A DNA stretch of 64,000 nt from JAZKJD01 sp040384585 (GCA_040384585.1 JAZKJD010000015.1:62001-126000), one strand, 5' to 3'. Shown: positions 31,866 to 41,102, counted from the stretch's first letter. Notes: a model not told the origin generated them from the letters alone. Numbers and translations are program-made.

Positions 31866-33176
31866 ATTTGGATTTTCTAGGCTTAACATACGAGTATTAT
31901 TTGCATAGGCAAATAATTCAGCGTAACGGCCCCAATCAATGACGGTACGTAGTACACGTTCCGCTTCTTTTTCGCTTAAAAAATCCTCTAATTCATTGAG
32001 AAATCGATCTTTGGATGCACGTTGTCCGGCTGCACGTCGTTCTTCTAACACTTGGCGGATGTGTTTAGCCAGTGGTACATAACGAAGCAAATGTGCAGCG
32101 AAGATTTTTTTGCGTTCTAAGATATCGGCATTTGCAAATAATTTACCAGCGTCCGTTAATATCAATTCTCCACTACTAACATAGGCAAAGCCTAGAATAT
32201 CCAATACTTCTGTTAAGGGAAATAGATCATCAACATCTAAACGTAAGGATTCAGCAAGTTCTGGTAAGCTGATATGTCCTTGATTTTCGGATTGATCTAA
32301 GGTTTCGAGTAAGCCGCTTAGTTCAGAAATATCAGCATCGGGAAGTCGGTAACCGATGTCAGTAATACGTGGCAATTGTTCTTTATGCAGTAGTTTTTTA
32401 CGCTCATCCATTTGACGGGTTATCAAGGAATAAATTTGATTAACTAATTTTCGAAATGCAGGTTCTTGTTCTGAACGTGGATAAAGCAAATCGACAGTTA
32501 ATTCTGCTCGAATAGTACCGGGGTCGCTGTCAAAAACAATGATGCGGTTAGCGAGCAATACCGCTTCTTCAATATTATGTGTTACAAATAAGATTCCACG
32601 TGTCCCTGTTTGCTTTGCTTCCCATAGATCAAGAAGGTCACTTTTGAGGTTATCGGCCGTTAAGACATCTAGCGCGGAAAAAGGTTCATCCATTAATAAA
32701 ACGTCTGGATTTACCACTAATGCACGTGCAAAACCTACCCGCTGGCGCATCCCACCGGATAATTCCTTAGGAAAAGCAGATTCGAAACCATCTAACCCTA
32801 TAATATCAATGGCCTTCAATGCTCGGGTTCTGCGTTCGTCGCGTGGAATCCCTAATGCTTCTAGACCGAGTTCAACATTTTCTAAAACGGTTAACCAGGG
32901 TAAAAGGGCAAAGTTTTGAAAGACCATTGCCATCCCTTGTACTGGGCCTCGTACCGCTTGCTTACGATAACTGACCGTACCGCCGCTGGGTTCAGTGAGA
33001 CCAGCAATAATACGTAGTAAAGTAGATTTTCCTGATCCTGATTTTCCTAATAGCGCAACGATTTCACCTTCATAAAGCTCAAAATTTACATTTTCTAAAA
33101 CCAAAAGCTCTTGCTGCTCCGCCTTTTTAAATGATTTACTAATGTTTTTTACTGTAAAAATCGGCTGTTTTTGCAT
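31863..33176 (-). CDS. NitT/TauT-type ABC transporter ATP-binding protein with C-terminal AAA-associated domain
   Basis: 437 residues. The ATPase domain (1-250) has Walker A LLGKSGSGKST (about 44-54), Q-loop MVFQNFALLPW, signature KELSGGMRQRVGFARAL, Walker B VLLMDEPFSALD and H-loop FVTHNIEEAVLLA. The C-terminal 150 residues (LSGLLETLDQSENQGHISLP, DDLFPLTEVLDILGFAYV) match the AAA-associated domain found in nitrate/sulfonate/bicarbonate-type transporters of Legionella and relatives. It pairs with the fused permease upstream. Substrate is unknown and no substrate-binding protein gene is present. Its stop codon coincides with a repeat. Confidence 0.92.
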   Translation of the reverse strand: MQKQPIFTVKNISKSFKKAEQQELLVLENVNFELYEGEIVALLGKSGSGKSTLLRIIAGLTEPSGGTVSYRKQAVRGPVQGMAMVFQNFALLPWLTVLENVELGLEALGIPRDERRTRALKAIDIIGLDGFESAFPKELSGGMRQRVGFARALVVNPDVLLMDEPFSALDVLTADNLKSDLLDLWEAKQTGTRGILFVTHNIEEAVLLANRIIVFDSDPGTIRAELTVDLLYPRSEQEPAFRKLVNQIYSLITRQMDERKKLLHKEQLPRITDIGYRLPDADISELSGLLETLDQSENQGHISLPELAESLRLDVDDLFPLTEVLDILGFAYVSSGELILTDAGKLFANADILERKKIFAAHLLRYVPLAKHIRQVLEERRAAGQRASKDRFLNELEDFLSEKEAERVLRTVIDWGRYAELFAYANNTRMLSLENPN

Positions 33177-33191
33177 AATCTATACCTATTG

Positions 33192-33317
33192 TATACTCAA
33201 AGCAATTGGATTTTCGTCAAGGCGCCGCGAAGACGAGCAACCTTCGTTCCTAGATGAACCATGAGGATTGCGAGCTAAGCGGGAACGCAGACCGAAAATT
33301 CAATTGTTTTGAGTATA
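33192..33317. repeat. family E palindromic element, copy E1 (126 bp)
   Basis: TATACTCAAAGCAATTGGAT with TTTCG at the left and CGAAAATTCAATTGTTTTGA with GTATA at the right are complementary with two mismatches. The loop carries TCAAGGCGCCGCGAAGACGA. It joins copy B3 end to end, sharing TATA. It fills most of the gap between the permease and ATPase genes, which must be co-transcribed through it. Confidence 0.82.
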
Positions 33318-33400
33318 TACCCAAAGGATTTCAAGATGTGGTTAGGCGCACGTGAGTACCGATGTGCAACAACACCACATCTTGAAAGGCGAAGGGTATA
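33316..33400. repeat. family B element, short copy B3 (85 bp)
   Basis: TATACCCAAAGGATTTCAAG and CTTGAAAGGCGAAGGGTATA. The stem reads CAAGATGTG / CACATCTTG instead of CACGTTGTG / CACAACGTG in B1, so both arms have changed together. The unpaired AAAGGA / GGCGAA loop is kept. About 41 bp of the B1/B2 centre are absent. It ends at the stop codon of the permease gene. Confidence 0.85.
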
Positions 33401-35137
33401 TTAGTCTAATGTGTAATGGGCTTGGGCCAAGTTATACAATGGTCGCCAGATTAAATGATTCATCAGCAATACAAATACACTCATCGTCGCTATTCCTAAT
33501 GCGACGCGGGGAAAATCACCTGTTCCTGTTTGTTTCACGATGTAAGCACCTAATCCGGTTGCTGTGAGCGTGCTAGCACCCCAGCTAACGACTTCAGCAA
33601 TAATACTGGTGTTCCAACAATTACCGACTGCTGTTATTGTTCCTGTTATCCAATAGGGAAAAATTCCCGGTAAAATTAAACGGCGCCACCATTGCCAACC
33701 TTTAACACCAAAATTAGCTGTCGCTTGCTTTAGATCTTCGGGTAAAGCAGAAGCACCTGCAATGATATTAAATAAAATATACCATTGCGTTCCTAATAAC
33801 ATGAGCGGAGTTATCCAAATATTAACGTTTAATTGATATTTCAAGATAAGAATAACAACGATAGGAAATAAAACATTAGTAGGAAAGGCCGCTAAAAATT
33901 GTGCCACAGGCTGTACAATTTTAGCGGCACGTCTATTTAATCCTATCAAAACGCCGATAGGAACCCAGATAATGCTACACACCAGTGTAACGACTATCAC
34001 TCTCAATGCCGTTACCAATCCTAAAAATAAAACATGTGGTATTTCAGTCAATGAAATGTGGCGTACTATAAATTGAATCAACAACCATAAAGAACCAAAA
34101 ATGATAGTTGTGATAACAACATACCACGTTATAGTAAAGGCGGTATCTACGTTTGCATTTTTAGCTTTTCTTGGAGATTGTGAACGCTGTAAAAACGGTA
34201 AATTGATGAATAGGTCGCTAAATCTCTCAAAAAAATCACCACAATATTTTAGGATGTTTGATCGCTGTAAAAGCGTTGTTATCCAAGAGCGCGTAACATA
34301 ATCTTGGCCTACTTGTTCAAAAGTAAATTTTTTTGACCAATTAAGTAAAGGTCTAAAGAATAGTTGATCGTAGAGTAATATCACAATCAGCATAGTAAGG
34401 ATAGTATAAATAACGCCAGTTACACTGGATTGGCTAATCGCTAATCCCAAATAAGAGCCTATACCGGGTAATACGATTGTTTGTTTATTGACAGAAATGC
34501 TTTCTGAAGCAATCAAAAAAATCCAGCTGCCTGACATAGATAACATCATGTTCCAGAGTAATCCCGGTATGCTAAAGGGAACTTCTACGCGCCAAAAACG
34601 CTGCCAAGCAGAAAGGTGAAACATATCAGCGGCTTCTTTCAGCTCTAATGGAACTGAGCGTAAGCTTTGATAAAAGCTGAGGGTGATATTCCAAACCTGT
34701 GCAGTGAATACAGCAAAAATAGCGGCGGCTTCAGGGCCGAGGCGACTACCATGAAATAATTTTATAAAGCCTACCACCGTAATCGATAAGAGACCGAGCA
34801 CAGGTACGGATTGTAAAATATCAATACAAGGAATAATAATACTTTCAGCCCGTTTATTTTTGGCTGCTAACGTTCCAATGGTAAAGGTAAATAGCAGGGA
34901 AAAGACCATCGCTGTAAATAAACGCAATATAGTAAACAAAGCATATTTAGGAAGATTATGTGGGCCTAAGGAAAGTGGAAGTATTTGACCCAGTTGATAG
35001 GGGGCTGCCATTTGTTTGCCTCCCCATACAAATGCAGCTAGCATGCCCAAAACAATAATAAAAGCGACTAAATCCCAAGCATTTGGAAAGGTATTAATAG
35101 GTCTTTTAAGAGAAAAAGGATTATAAAATTTTGACAT
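33401..35137 (-). CDS. NitT/TauT-type ABC transporter, fused double permease
   Basis: 578 residues from the ATG at 35137 (MSKFYNPFSLKRP). Two BPD_transp_1 permease modules are fused, each with about six membrane segments. EAA-loop motifs are ELKEAADMFHLSAWQRFWRV (first half) and DLKQATANFGVKGWQWWRRL (second half). The open frame runs 186 bases further upstream, but that part is a family C repeat, so it is not counted. Works with the ATPase gene downstream as the membrane part of an importer; the substrate is unknown and no binding protein is encoded nearby. Confidence 0.92.
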   Translation of the reverse strand: MSKFYNPFSLKRPINTFPNAWDLVAFIIVLGMLAAFVWGGKQMAAPYQLGQILPLSLGPHNLPKYALFTILRLFTAMVFSLLFTFTIGTLAAKNKRAESIIIPCIDILQSVPVLGLLSITVVGFIKLFHGSRLGPEAAAIFAVFTAQVWNITLSFYQSLRSVPLELKEAADMFHLSAWQRFWRVEVPFSIPGLLWNMMLSMSGSWIFLIASESISVNKQTIVLPGIGSYLGLAISQSSVTGVIYTILTMLIVILLYDQLFFRPLLNWSKKFTFEQVGQDYVTRSWITTLLQRSNILKYCGDFFERFSDLFINLPFLQRSQSPRKAKNANVDTAFTITWYVVITTIIFGSLWLLIQFIVRHISLTEIPHVLFLGLVTALRVIVVTLVCSIIWVPIGVLIGLNRRAAKIVQPVAQFLAAFPTNVLFPIVVILILKYQLNVNIWITPLMLLGTQWYILFNIIAGASALPEDLKQATANFGVKGWQWWRRLILPGIFPYWITGTITAVGNCWNTSIIAEVVSWGASTLTATGLGAYIVKQTGTGDFPRVALGIATMSVFVLLMNHLIWRPLYNLAQAHYTLD

Positions 35138-35203
35138 GGTCCGGTCAAACCCATTGTGTTTGAAGATGCAGCGCTGCACCATACAAAAAAGTTGCTGGCA
35201 CCC

Positions 35204-35349
35204 TAGGGCGTGTTGGCAATTGCGCGATGATGGCGAAAAAGAGTCACTTTTCTGCGTTCCGTTACTCACATACGCTGTGTATGCTCCGTTACGATACTCA
35301 AAAAGCAACTCTTTTTCGCTCATCCTAGCGCAATTGTCAACACGCCCTA
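35204..35349. mobile_element. family C palindromic element C1 (146 bp)
   Basis: TAGGGCGTGTTGGCAATTGC and GCAATTGTCAACACGCCCTA are terminal inverted repeats; inner arms GCGAAAAAGAGT and ACTCTTTTTCGC also pair, as do CCGTTACTCACATACG and ATGCTCCGTTACGATACTC as a direct/inverted mix. Ends in TA on both sides, as IS630/Tc1-mariner-related MITEs do. Located between the permease and OPT genes. Confidence 0.78.
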
Positions 35350-35353
35350 ACGT

Positions 35354-37339
35354 TTAGCGTTGGCAAACGGTACGATAAATCCAACTTAAAACCGCTAATG
35401 TAGAGAGTACTCCGAGTATACTAGCGATTATAGTAAAGTGTGCTGGCATTAGACGTAATACATCAGTAGATTGCGCTAATGTAAATGGAATAGCTAAGAC
35501 TACACCCATTAAACAAGCACCTGCCACTAAACCACAGGCGAGTGTAAGGCCTCGTTGTCTAGCAGGATTATCAGCAGATTTTTCTGTTTGTATCGGGTGT
35601 TGTTTGCGTAAGGTTTGTTCAACTAGATAAGAAGCGAGTCCGCCAAAGATTAAAGCGGAAGACGTATCTAAAGGTAGATAAATTCCTAAACCCACCGCCA
35701 GTACAGGTAGGCGCATGCCGCGGGGCTGAAGGAATCGATCGATAATGATACAAGCAATAGCCACGAGAAAGCCAATGCTGATTAAACCCCATGGCAGATT
35801 ATGTTTAAATGCGCCGGCGACTAAGCTTGCCATCAACGTTGCTTGCGGAGCAGAAAGCATTTGGGAAGGATCCATATGGCGCCCAGGAGGGGAAATACCG
35901 CCGATTCCATAGGCATTAAAGAGTAATTCTAGGGTGGGTGCTAAAATCAGTGCAGAAACAACGACACCCAGTATTAAAATAACTTGCTGTTTCCACGGTG
36001 TTGCGCCAACAATTTGTCCGGCTTTTAGGTCTTGAATCGTATCATTGGTGATGGCACAGCTGCTGCTTACCAAGGTTCCAATAATGATGGCTAAACCTTC
36101 TCCCTCTAGCAAGTGTTTAGTATCTTGTGTGAATCCAGGTGCCCAATGAAATAGCCCTAAAAGCAATAGTGAAGCAAGTAAGAGTACAGATAGAGAAACG
36201 CCTGAAATAGGACTTTGGCTGCTGCCAATGAGCCCAGCAAAGTATCCACATAATGAGGAAAAAAAGAAGCTGGCTATCAGAATAAAAATAACACCAATAA
36301 TTAAAGTAATGATTTGTAAGTTTATCCCCAAACTGAGAGCAGGATGGCTAATAAACTTAAATAAAATTAAGCTTAGTGGAATTAATAAAATAACTAATAA
36401 ACCTAGTGTGTAGTGAATAGGAATATCACGTTCGTGTTTGGGTAATGCAGCATATCCGCTTTTTCTAATTGTTTTTAGAGAGATAAATGAAGAATGTACA
36501 CCTTTAATAATGGGTTTAATAAGCAATGCCATTGTCCATAAACCACCGACCAACATCGTACCTACCCCTATGGGTCGGATATCAGACTGCCAAATTGTCA
36601 CCGCTAAATGGTTGGCGTCCATCGTGGTCGTGAGGGGATGTAGATAGCTAAAAATAGGAATACCTATTATCCAGCCAATAACAACACCGAGTAAGGTACT
36701 TAAGGCAACACCGATGCCGACGATATAACCGGCTGCTAAAAGGGCGGGCTCAAACCCAAAAGTAAATCCATAAATAAATTTATTTCCCGCTTTAAACCAT
36801 ACAGGGGCATGATCGGCAATGATCTGAAATCCCCCCTGGAATAAGGCAATAAAAGCGCCTAATGATCCTCCCTGTACGAGTTCTTTTAGATTCCCTTTAG
36901 AGTTTTGGCTTAATTTCAAGACTTGGCCAATCGCTGCACCTTCTGGGAAGCGTAACGTTTTATCCGCTAGTAAAACGCGTCGTAAAGGGATAGAAAAGAG
37001 TACGCCTAAAATACCGCCTGTTAAGGAAATAATAACAGTTTGCCAATAGTCAAAATGTTGCCAATAGTGCAGGATGATTAAAGCAGGGAGAATAAAGGCG
37101 GTACCTCCCACCAGAGCTTCTCCGGCTGAAGCACCTGTTTGAACGATATTATTTTCAAGAATCGATGAATTCTTAAAAAACCGCAAAATACCCATCGATA
37201 GGATGGCAGCTGGTATAGAGGCTGAAATAGTAATTCCTACTTTCAAGCCTAAATAAGCATTAGCTGCCGCCAGGATAATAGCAAGCAAAATAGCTAATAG
37301 GATGGCGCGAACTGTTATTTCAGTGGGTTGTGACGACAT
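35354..37339 (-). CDS. OPT family oligopeptide transporter
   Basis: 661-residue multi-spanning membrane protein (about 14-16 helices) of the OPT family, which imports small peptides or metal chelates with protons. Seen: LGLKVGITISASIPAAILSMGI near residues 30-51, LRFPEGAAIGQVLKLS, PISGVSLSVLLLASLLLLG and the NPxG-like GGISPPGRHMDPSQ segment. It starts at 37339 after a short AT-rich leader. OPT transporters are frequent in Legionellales, which rely on host amino acids and peptides; substrate cannot be told from sequence. Confidence 0.92.
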   Translation of the reverse strand: MSSQPTEITVRAILLAILLAIILAAANAYLGLKVGITISASIPAAILSMGILRFFKNSSILENNIVQTGASAGEALVGGTAFILPALIILHYWQHFDYWQTVIISLTGGILGVLFSIPLRRVLLADKTLRFPEGAAIGQVLKLSQNSKGNLKELVQGGSLGAFIALFQGGFQIIADHAPVWFKAGNKFIYGFTFGFEPALLAAGYIVGIGVALSTLLGVVIGWIIGIPIFSYLHPLTTTMDANHLAVTIWQSDIRPIGVGTMLVGGLWTMALLIKPIIKGVHSSFISLKTIRKSGYAALPKHERDIPIHYTLGLLVILLIPLSLILFKFISHPALSLGINLQIITLIIGVIFILIASFFFSSLCGYFAGLIGSSQSPISGVSLSVLLLASLLLLGLFHWAPGFTQDTKHLLEGEGLAIIIGTLVSSSCAITNDTIQDLKAGQIVGATPWKQQVILILGVVVSALILAPTLELLFNAYGIGGISPPGRHMDPSQMLSAPQATLMASLVAGAFKHNLPWGLISIGFLVAIACIIIDRFLQPRGMRLPVLAVGLGIYLPLDTSSALIFGGLASYLVEQTLRKQHPIQTEKSADNPARQRGLTLACGLVAGACLMGVVLAIPFTLAQSTDVLRLMPAHFTIIASILGVLSTLAVLSWIYRTVCQR

Positions 37340-37459
37340 AAAATCTCGCGATTATTTTTTTAGCAATCATTTTATTTATCATATTGTCCCTTAGAGGTCA
37401 AAAAAATTTATGATATGGACAGTTTGTGTACATTTATAATGTAAATCTTCACTTGATTT

Positions 37460-38065
37460 TTAGCTAGGGTGTTGTAGCCAATTCAAGATAATTCGGCGTG
37501 CCGTTCTTAAGCCAATCGCCTTTGTTGCAGAAAAAAGTTGAACAACGTTAATGTTACTTAGCTGGGTAAGCTGTTGCTCTGCTTCCTTTAAAACTTTTAA
37601 GGATTGCTGGTGAGAGAGCTTGTCAGTTTTCGTGAGAAGTATATAAACTGGGATATGATAATGTGAGGCCCAGGTCAGCATAAATTGGTCACGTTCTTTC
37701 AGAGGATGGCGGCTATCCATCGTGATTATTAAACCCTTTAAAGAAGCTCGTGTTTTGAGATACTGAGAAATTACTTTTTCCCACTCTTCTTTTTTTTGGG
37801 CGTTAACATGAGCATAACCGTAGCCGGGGAGATCGACAAGACGCTGTTGCGGTGTAATTTGAAAAAAATTGAGTAATTGTGTACGCCCTGGGGTTTTACT
37901 GGTTCTCGCTAATCCTTTTATTCCTGTAATTGCATTGATAGCTGTTGATTTTCCTGAGTTAGATCGGCCTATAAAAGCCACTTCTGATCCTTTATCCTCA
38001 GGTAACTGATGAAGTTCAGCAGCGCTAGTTAAGAAAATGGTTGGTGGAAAGGGGGGTATATTCAA
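37460..38065 (-). CDS. engB: ribosome biogenesis GTPase EngB/YsxC
   Basis: Essential GTPase for 50S assembly. 201 residues. G1 IGRSNSGKST (residues about 32-41), G2 around TSKTPGRTQLLNFF, G3 LVDLPGYGYAHV, G4 LTKTDKLS and G5 FSATKAIG. It is divergent from the cytochrome c gene, the arrangement common in gammaproteobacteria (engB beside a c4-type cytochrome). Confidence 0.96.
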   Translation of the reverse strand: MNIPPFPPTIFLTSAAELHQLPEDKGSEVAFIGRSNSGKSTAINAITGIKGLARTSKTPGRTQLLNFFQITPQQRLVDLPGYGYAHVNAQKKEEWEKVISQYLKTRASLKGLIITMDSRHPLKERDQFMLTWASHYHIPVYILLTKTDKLSHQQSLKVLKEAEQQLTQLSNINVVQLFSATKAIGLRTARRIILNWLQHPS

Positions 38066-38198
38066 AGTTCATCTTCGTCTTATAAAAAGAAAAACTCCAT
38101 GGCCTAGTATTATTTTAATTGTTCATCAAAGCCTTGAAAAAATATAAACTAAACTGCTTACTTTGGCAAACAGTATTTTGTTTGTGTTTATCTATATT

Positions 38199-38810
38199 AT
38201 GGATTATCGGTCGTTTATTTTTTTATTTTTTCTTTTTGCTGGTCAGAGTGTTGCTAAAACAGCGACATCGATTGAATCTACCTTATCGCGCTGTGCAGTT
38301 TGTCATGGCAGTGATGGTAATGCGTCAGTTAATAAAACATATCCTAAATTAGCGGGCCAAAACGCTGTTTATCTTCTTAAAGCGTTAAAGGATTTTCGTC
38401 CAGGGATAAAGCATGGTCGATATAATGCGGTAATGAAAGCTATGCTTGTTCCTTTGTCAGAAAAAGAGATGGAAGAAATAGTCAATTATTATGCTATTCT
38501 ACCGGGCTCTATTGATGCGGCACAGCCAGATTTAATTCCATTAGGTCAACGACTCTATCGCGGTGGAGATGTTACAAAAGGGATTCCTGCCTGTTTAGCT
38601 TGTCATGGGCCAGCCGGTTTGGGTAATCCGTTTGCTGGATTTCCTCGTTTAAGTGGCCAGCATGCGGCTTATCTTGTCAAAGAATTAAAGGCATTTCGAG
38701 CGGGTAAGCGTATAGATGACAAACGCCAGATGATGTCAGTGATTGCAAAAAAAATGAGTAATGCTGATATTGCGGCAGTAGCGAGTTATATTTCAGGACT
38801 ATATTTTTAA
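38199..38810 (+). CDS. dihaem cytochrome c (c4-like)
   Basis: Periplasmic electron carrier with two c-type haem domains. From the ATG at 38199 it has about 203 residues; a TTG at 38163 would add 12. Signal peptide SFIFLFFLFAGQSVA. Haem sites CAVCHGSDGN (about residue 33) and CLACHGPAG (about residue 129), each followed by a similar fold (YPKLAGQNAVYLLKALKDFR and FPRLSGQHAAYLVKELKAFR), showing internal duplication. Met ligands lie in the MKAM and MMSVIAKKM regions. Likely passes electrons to a terminal oxidase. Confidence 0.92.
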   Translation: MDYRSFIFLFFLFAGQSVAKTATSIESTLSRCAVCHGSDGNASVNKTYPKLAGQNAVYLLKALKDFRPGIKHGRYNAVMKAMLVPLSEKEMEEIVNYYAILPGSIDAAQPDLIPLGQRLYRGGDVTKGIPACLACHGPAGLGNPFAGFPRLSGQHAAYLVKELKAFRAGKRIDDKRQMMSVIAKKMSNADIAAVASYISGLYF

Positions 38811-38859
38811 CTGCGTTTTTATCAACGATTTTTGAAAGTTCAATAAAAAAAATTAAACC

Positions 38860-39153
38860 TTATAAGAAAAATACTTTAATGATGGTTGCAGTTACCCCTA
38901 TGGCTACGATAAAAGTACCGACAAACCATTTAATAAGATCGTTTTTAGATTCTACAATTTTTATTTCAAGTTCTTTGAGCTTTATTTCTATTTTTCCCTC
39001 AAATTCTTTAAAGTTTTGTTTTGTACAAATATTGTCTTCAATAACGTTTGCGAGTAGCTCAACTTGAGCTTCTGCGTGTTGCGTAGGTATGCCGGCGCGT
39101 TCTAATTTTTTTGCCCAGGCTAAAGTATCTAGCTTCATCGTTGCGCTCATCAT
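38860..39153 (-). CDS. small coiled-coil membrane protein (DUF1640/CCDC90-like)
   Basis: 97 residues with a coiled coil (NFKEFEGKIEIKLKELEIKI) and one C-terminal membrane helix (WFVGTFIVAIGVTATIIKV). The start segment LDTLAWAKKLERAGIPTQHAEAQVE is typical of the DUF1640 family. Two ATG codons are in tandem (39153, 39150) after AAAGGGATT. Function unknown; eukaryotic relatives (MCUR1/CCDC90) are mitochondrial membrane proteins. Confidence 0.8.
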   Translation of the reverse strand: MMSATMKLDTLAWAKKLERAGIPTQHAEAQVELLANVIEDNICTKQNFKEFEGKIEIKLKELEIKIVESKNDLIKWFVGTFIVAIGVTATIIKVFFL

Positions 39154-39193
39154 GATAATCCCTTTATTATATTGTTATTTGTCTGAGTTGTAT

Positions 39194-39341
39194 TAGGGTG
39201 TGCCGTCATTTGGTACGAGGATGGTCATAAACCGTCGTATTTTCTGCGTTTCGTTACTCACATACCCGCAAGTATGCTCCGTTACGATACTCGAAAAACC
39301 ACGCTTTCTGGCTCATCCTCGCTAAATGACGACACACCCTA
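39194..39341. mobile_element. family C palindromic element C2 (148 bp)
   Basis: TAGGGTGTGCCGTCATTTGG and AAATGACGACACACCCTA form the ends; GAGGATGGTCATAAACC and GGCTCATCCTC are the inner arms. The centre CGTTTCGTTACTCACATACC matches C1. Stem bases differ from C1 on both sides together (GTGTGTCGTCATTT versus GCGTGTTGACAATT), while ends TAGGG and the centre are kept. A further C fragment (AGGATGTATCGTCATTCAG, about 39344-39375) follows directly. Confidence 0.8.
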
Positions 39342-39386
39342 CTAGGATGTATCGTCATTCAGTACGATGATGGCCTACTCTATATA

Positions 39387-41102
39387 CTATATTATATATT
39401 CTTCGTGTTTTTTTAAAACAAACAAACCCGTTTTTACAAATTCATTTTTTTGATATCGGCCCTCAACGACTACGTGACTAAGGCATTCTAAATTATTTTT
39501 TTTCGCTAGATTTTCTATATAAATACTAGCATGTTGATAGCGGCCAGTGGTTTGTAAATGATAGGAAATAACTGACTCATCCGCTAGTTCTATCGAAAAA
39601 CTAAATAATCCATCGGTTTCTAAACGCGAAACGATTTTAGAAAATAATTCCTCCAGTTCTCCGAAATAAACGAGTGTATCGACACATAAAATTAAATCGT
39701 AGCACTGTTTCAGTGTGTTAAGTCCACTTAAAATATCTTTTTCAATGAATTCGTCGTAGCAATTTTTAGTTTTTGCTTGAGTTAACATATTGTTGGAAAT
39801 ATCAATACCCGTTAATTTTTCTGCTATTTCAGCAAAGGGTATTCCACTGAGTCCTGTGCCACAGCCTAGATCAAGCACTTTATATTTTTTATCTTTTAAA
39901 TAAGGTGCGATAAGATTACGTAGCAATTCAGGTGTTTTATAGTGCAGAACTTCCTTTAAATGCTTGTCAAATTGCAGTGCATAGTTATCAAATAAATTTT
40001 TAACATACTCCAGAGGAGGAGTGGGTGGTATCAATTGTTGTGTCAGCGCGCTTAGCATATAAGAAGCAATAGGATGTCCTTCTTGACGATTTAAAACCTG
40101 CTGATAGGTCTTTATCGCTAAGTCTTTATCCTCTAATTTTAAGTAAATGGCGGCTAGATTACAGTAAGAATCGATATGAGTCGCATCCAACGTCAATATT
40201 TTTTTCAGATCTTGAATGGCTTTATCAAGTTGTCCAGTAAACATAAAGCCTTGTGCACGATTATAAAGTGCTTCTTTATCATTGGGTTCTAAATGTAAAT
40301 ATAAGGAATAATGCCAAATAGACTCTTTAAATTCATTTTTTTGTAATAGGCTAGCGGCTAGATTATTTCTGCTATCTTTGTGTTTGGGTTCAAAGGTAAG
40401 TGCTTGCCGGAAATAATCGATAGCAATTTCTGGCTGATGTTGTTTAAGTGCAAGTGCACCCAAATTATTAAGCAACTCAAACGAATGAGGAGTTAGCTTA
40501 CGTAGTGCTTGATAATGTGTATGGACTTTTTCTAAATTGTTACGCTCCCAATGAATAGTAGCTAATTGCCAATGAACTTGTGTTGAATGAGGATCTAGTG
40601 CTAAAACCTGATTAAATTGTATGATGGCGGCTTCTTTCTCTGCTTGTGCTACAAAAAGTAGTCCTAAATTAAAATGGGCTTCTAAATAGTCAGGTTTCAA
40701 ATGGATAGCTTGTGCATAATGTTGATGTGCTTCAGAATATTTTTTTTGATTAAAAAATAAGACCCCACAATTATTGTGTACTTCTGCAGAGTGCGGATCC
40801 CAGTATAAAGCTGTTTTGTAATGCGAGAGAGCCGATTCGAATTGCCCATTGTTTTTAAGGATTTTAGCTAAATGGTGATGAAAACGCGCTGAATTTGGTT
40901 GGATGTTTAAGGCTTTTTGAATCCAAGCCATCGCGTTATCCCATTGCTGGGCAGTGGTAGCCAATATACTGAGTCTGTACATCGCTTGTGCGTGCAAAGG
41001 CTGGTATTCTAATAGCTGCTCATAGTGTTTTTTTGCACATGCTAAGTTTCCTTGTTGATGAGCCTCTATTGCTTGTTGAAAAAGATTTTCAGTTTGACTC
41101 AT
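39387..41102 (-). CDS. TPR-repeat protein with C-terminal SAM methyltransferase domain
   Basis: About 571 residues from MSQTENLFQQAIEAHQQGNL at 41102; a start at 41150 would add 16 residues and overlap sixA more. Roughly ten tetratricopeptide repeats (for example YKTALYWDPHSAEVHNNCGVL, YAQAIHLKPDYLEAHFNLGLL-type units) fill residues 1-360. The last 200 residues form a class I methyltransferase: VLDLGCGTGLSG (motif I), GIDISNNML, YDLILCVDTLVYFGELEELF. The TPR part may choose the substrate, which is unknown. Overlaps the sixA end by 14 bases, so it is probably in the same operon. Confidence 0.88.
   Translation of the reverse strand: MSQTENLFQQAIEAHQQGNLACAKKHYEQLLEYQPLHAQAMYRLSILATTAQQWDNAMAWIQKALNIQPNSARFHHHLAKILKNNGQFESALSHYKTALYWDPHSAEVHNNCGVLFFNQKKYSEAHQHYAQAIHLKPDYLEAHFNLGLLFVAQAEKEAAIIQFNQVLALDPHSTQVHWQLATIHWERNNLEKVHTHYQALRKLTPHSFELLNNLGALALKQHQPEIAIDYFRQALTFEPKHKDSRNNLAASLLQKNEFKESIWHYSLYLHLEPNDKEALYNRAQGFMFTGQLDKAIQDLKKILTLDATHIDSYCNLAAIYLKLEDKDLAIKTYQQVLNRQEGHPIASYMLSALTQQLIPPTPPLEYVKNLFDNYALQFDKHLKEVLHYKTPELLRNLIAPYLKDKKYKVLDLGCGTGLSGIPFAEIAEKLTGIDISNNMLTQAKTKNCYDEFIEKDILSGLNTLKQCYDLILCVDTLVYFGELEELFSKIVSRLETDGLFSFSIELADESVISYHLQTTGRYQHASIYIENLAKKNNLECLSHVVVEGRYQKNEFVKTGLFVLKKHEEYII

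Noticed and set aside
35138..35323. 62-codon N-terminal extension of the ABC permease (MSEKELLFEYRNG...)
   Set aside because: The extension is family C repeat sequence; the conserved protein starts at 35137. The matching MSEKE at the CDF gene start comes from the same repeat, not from homology.
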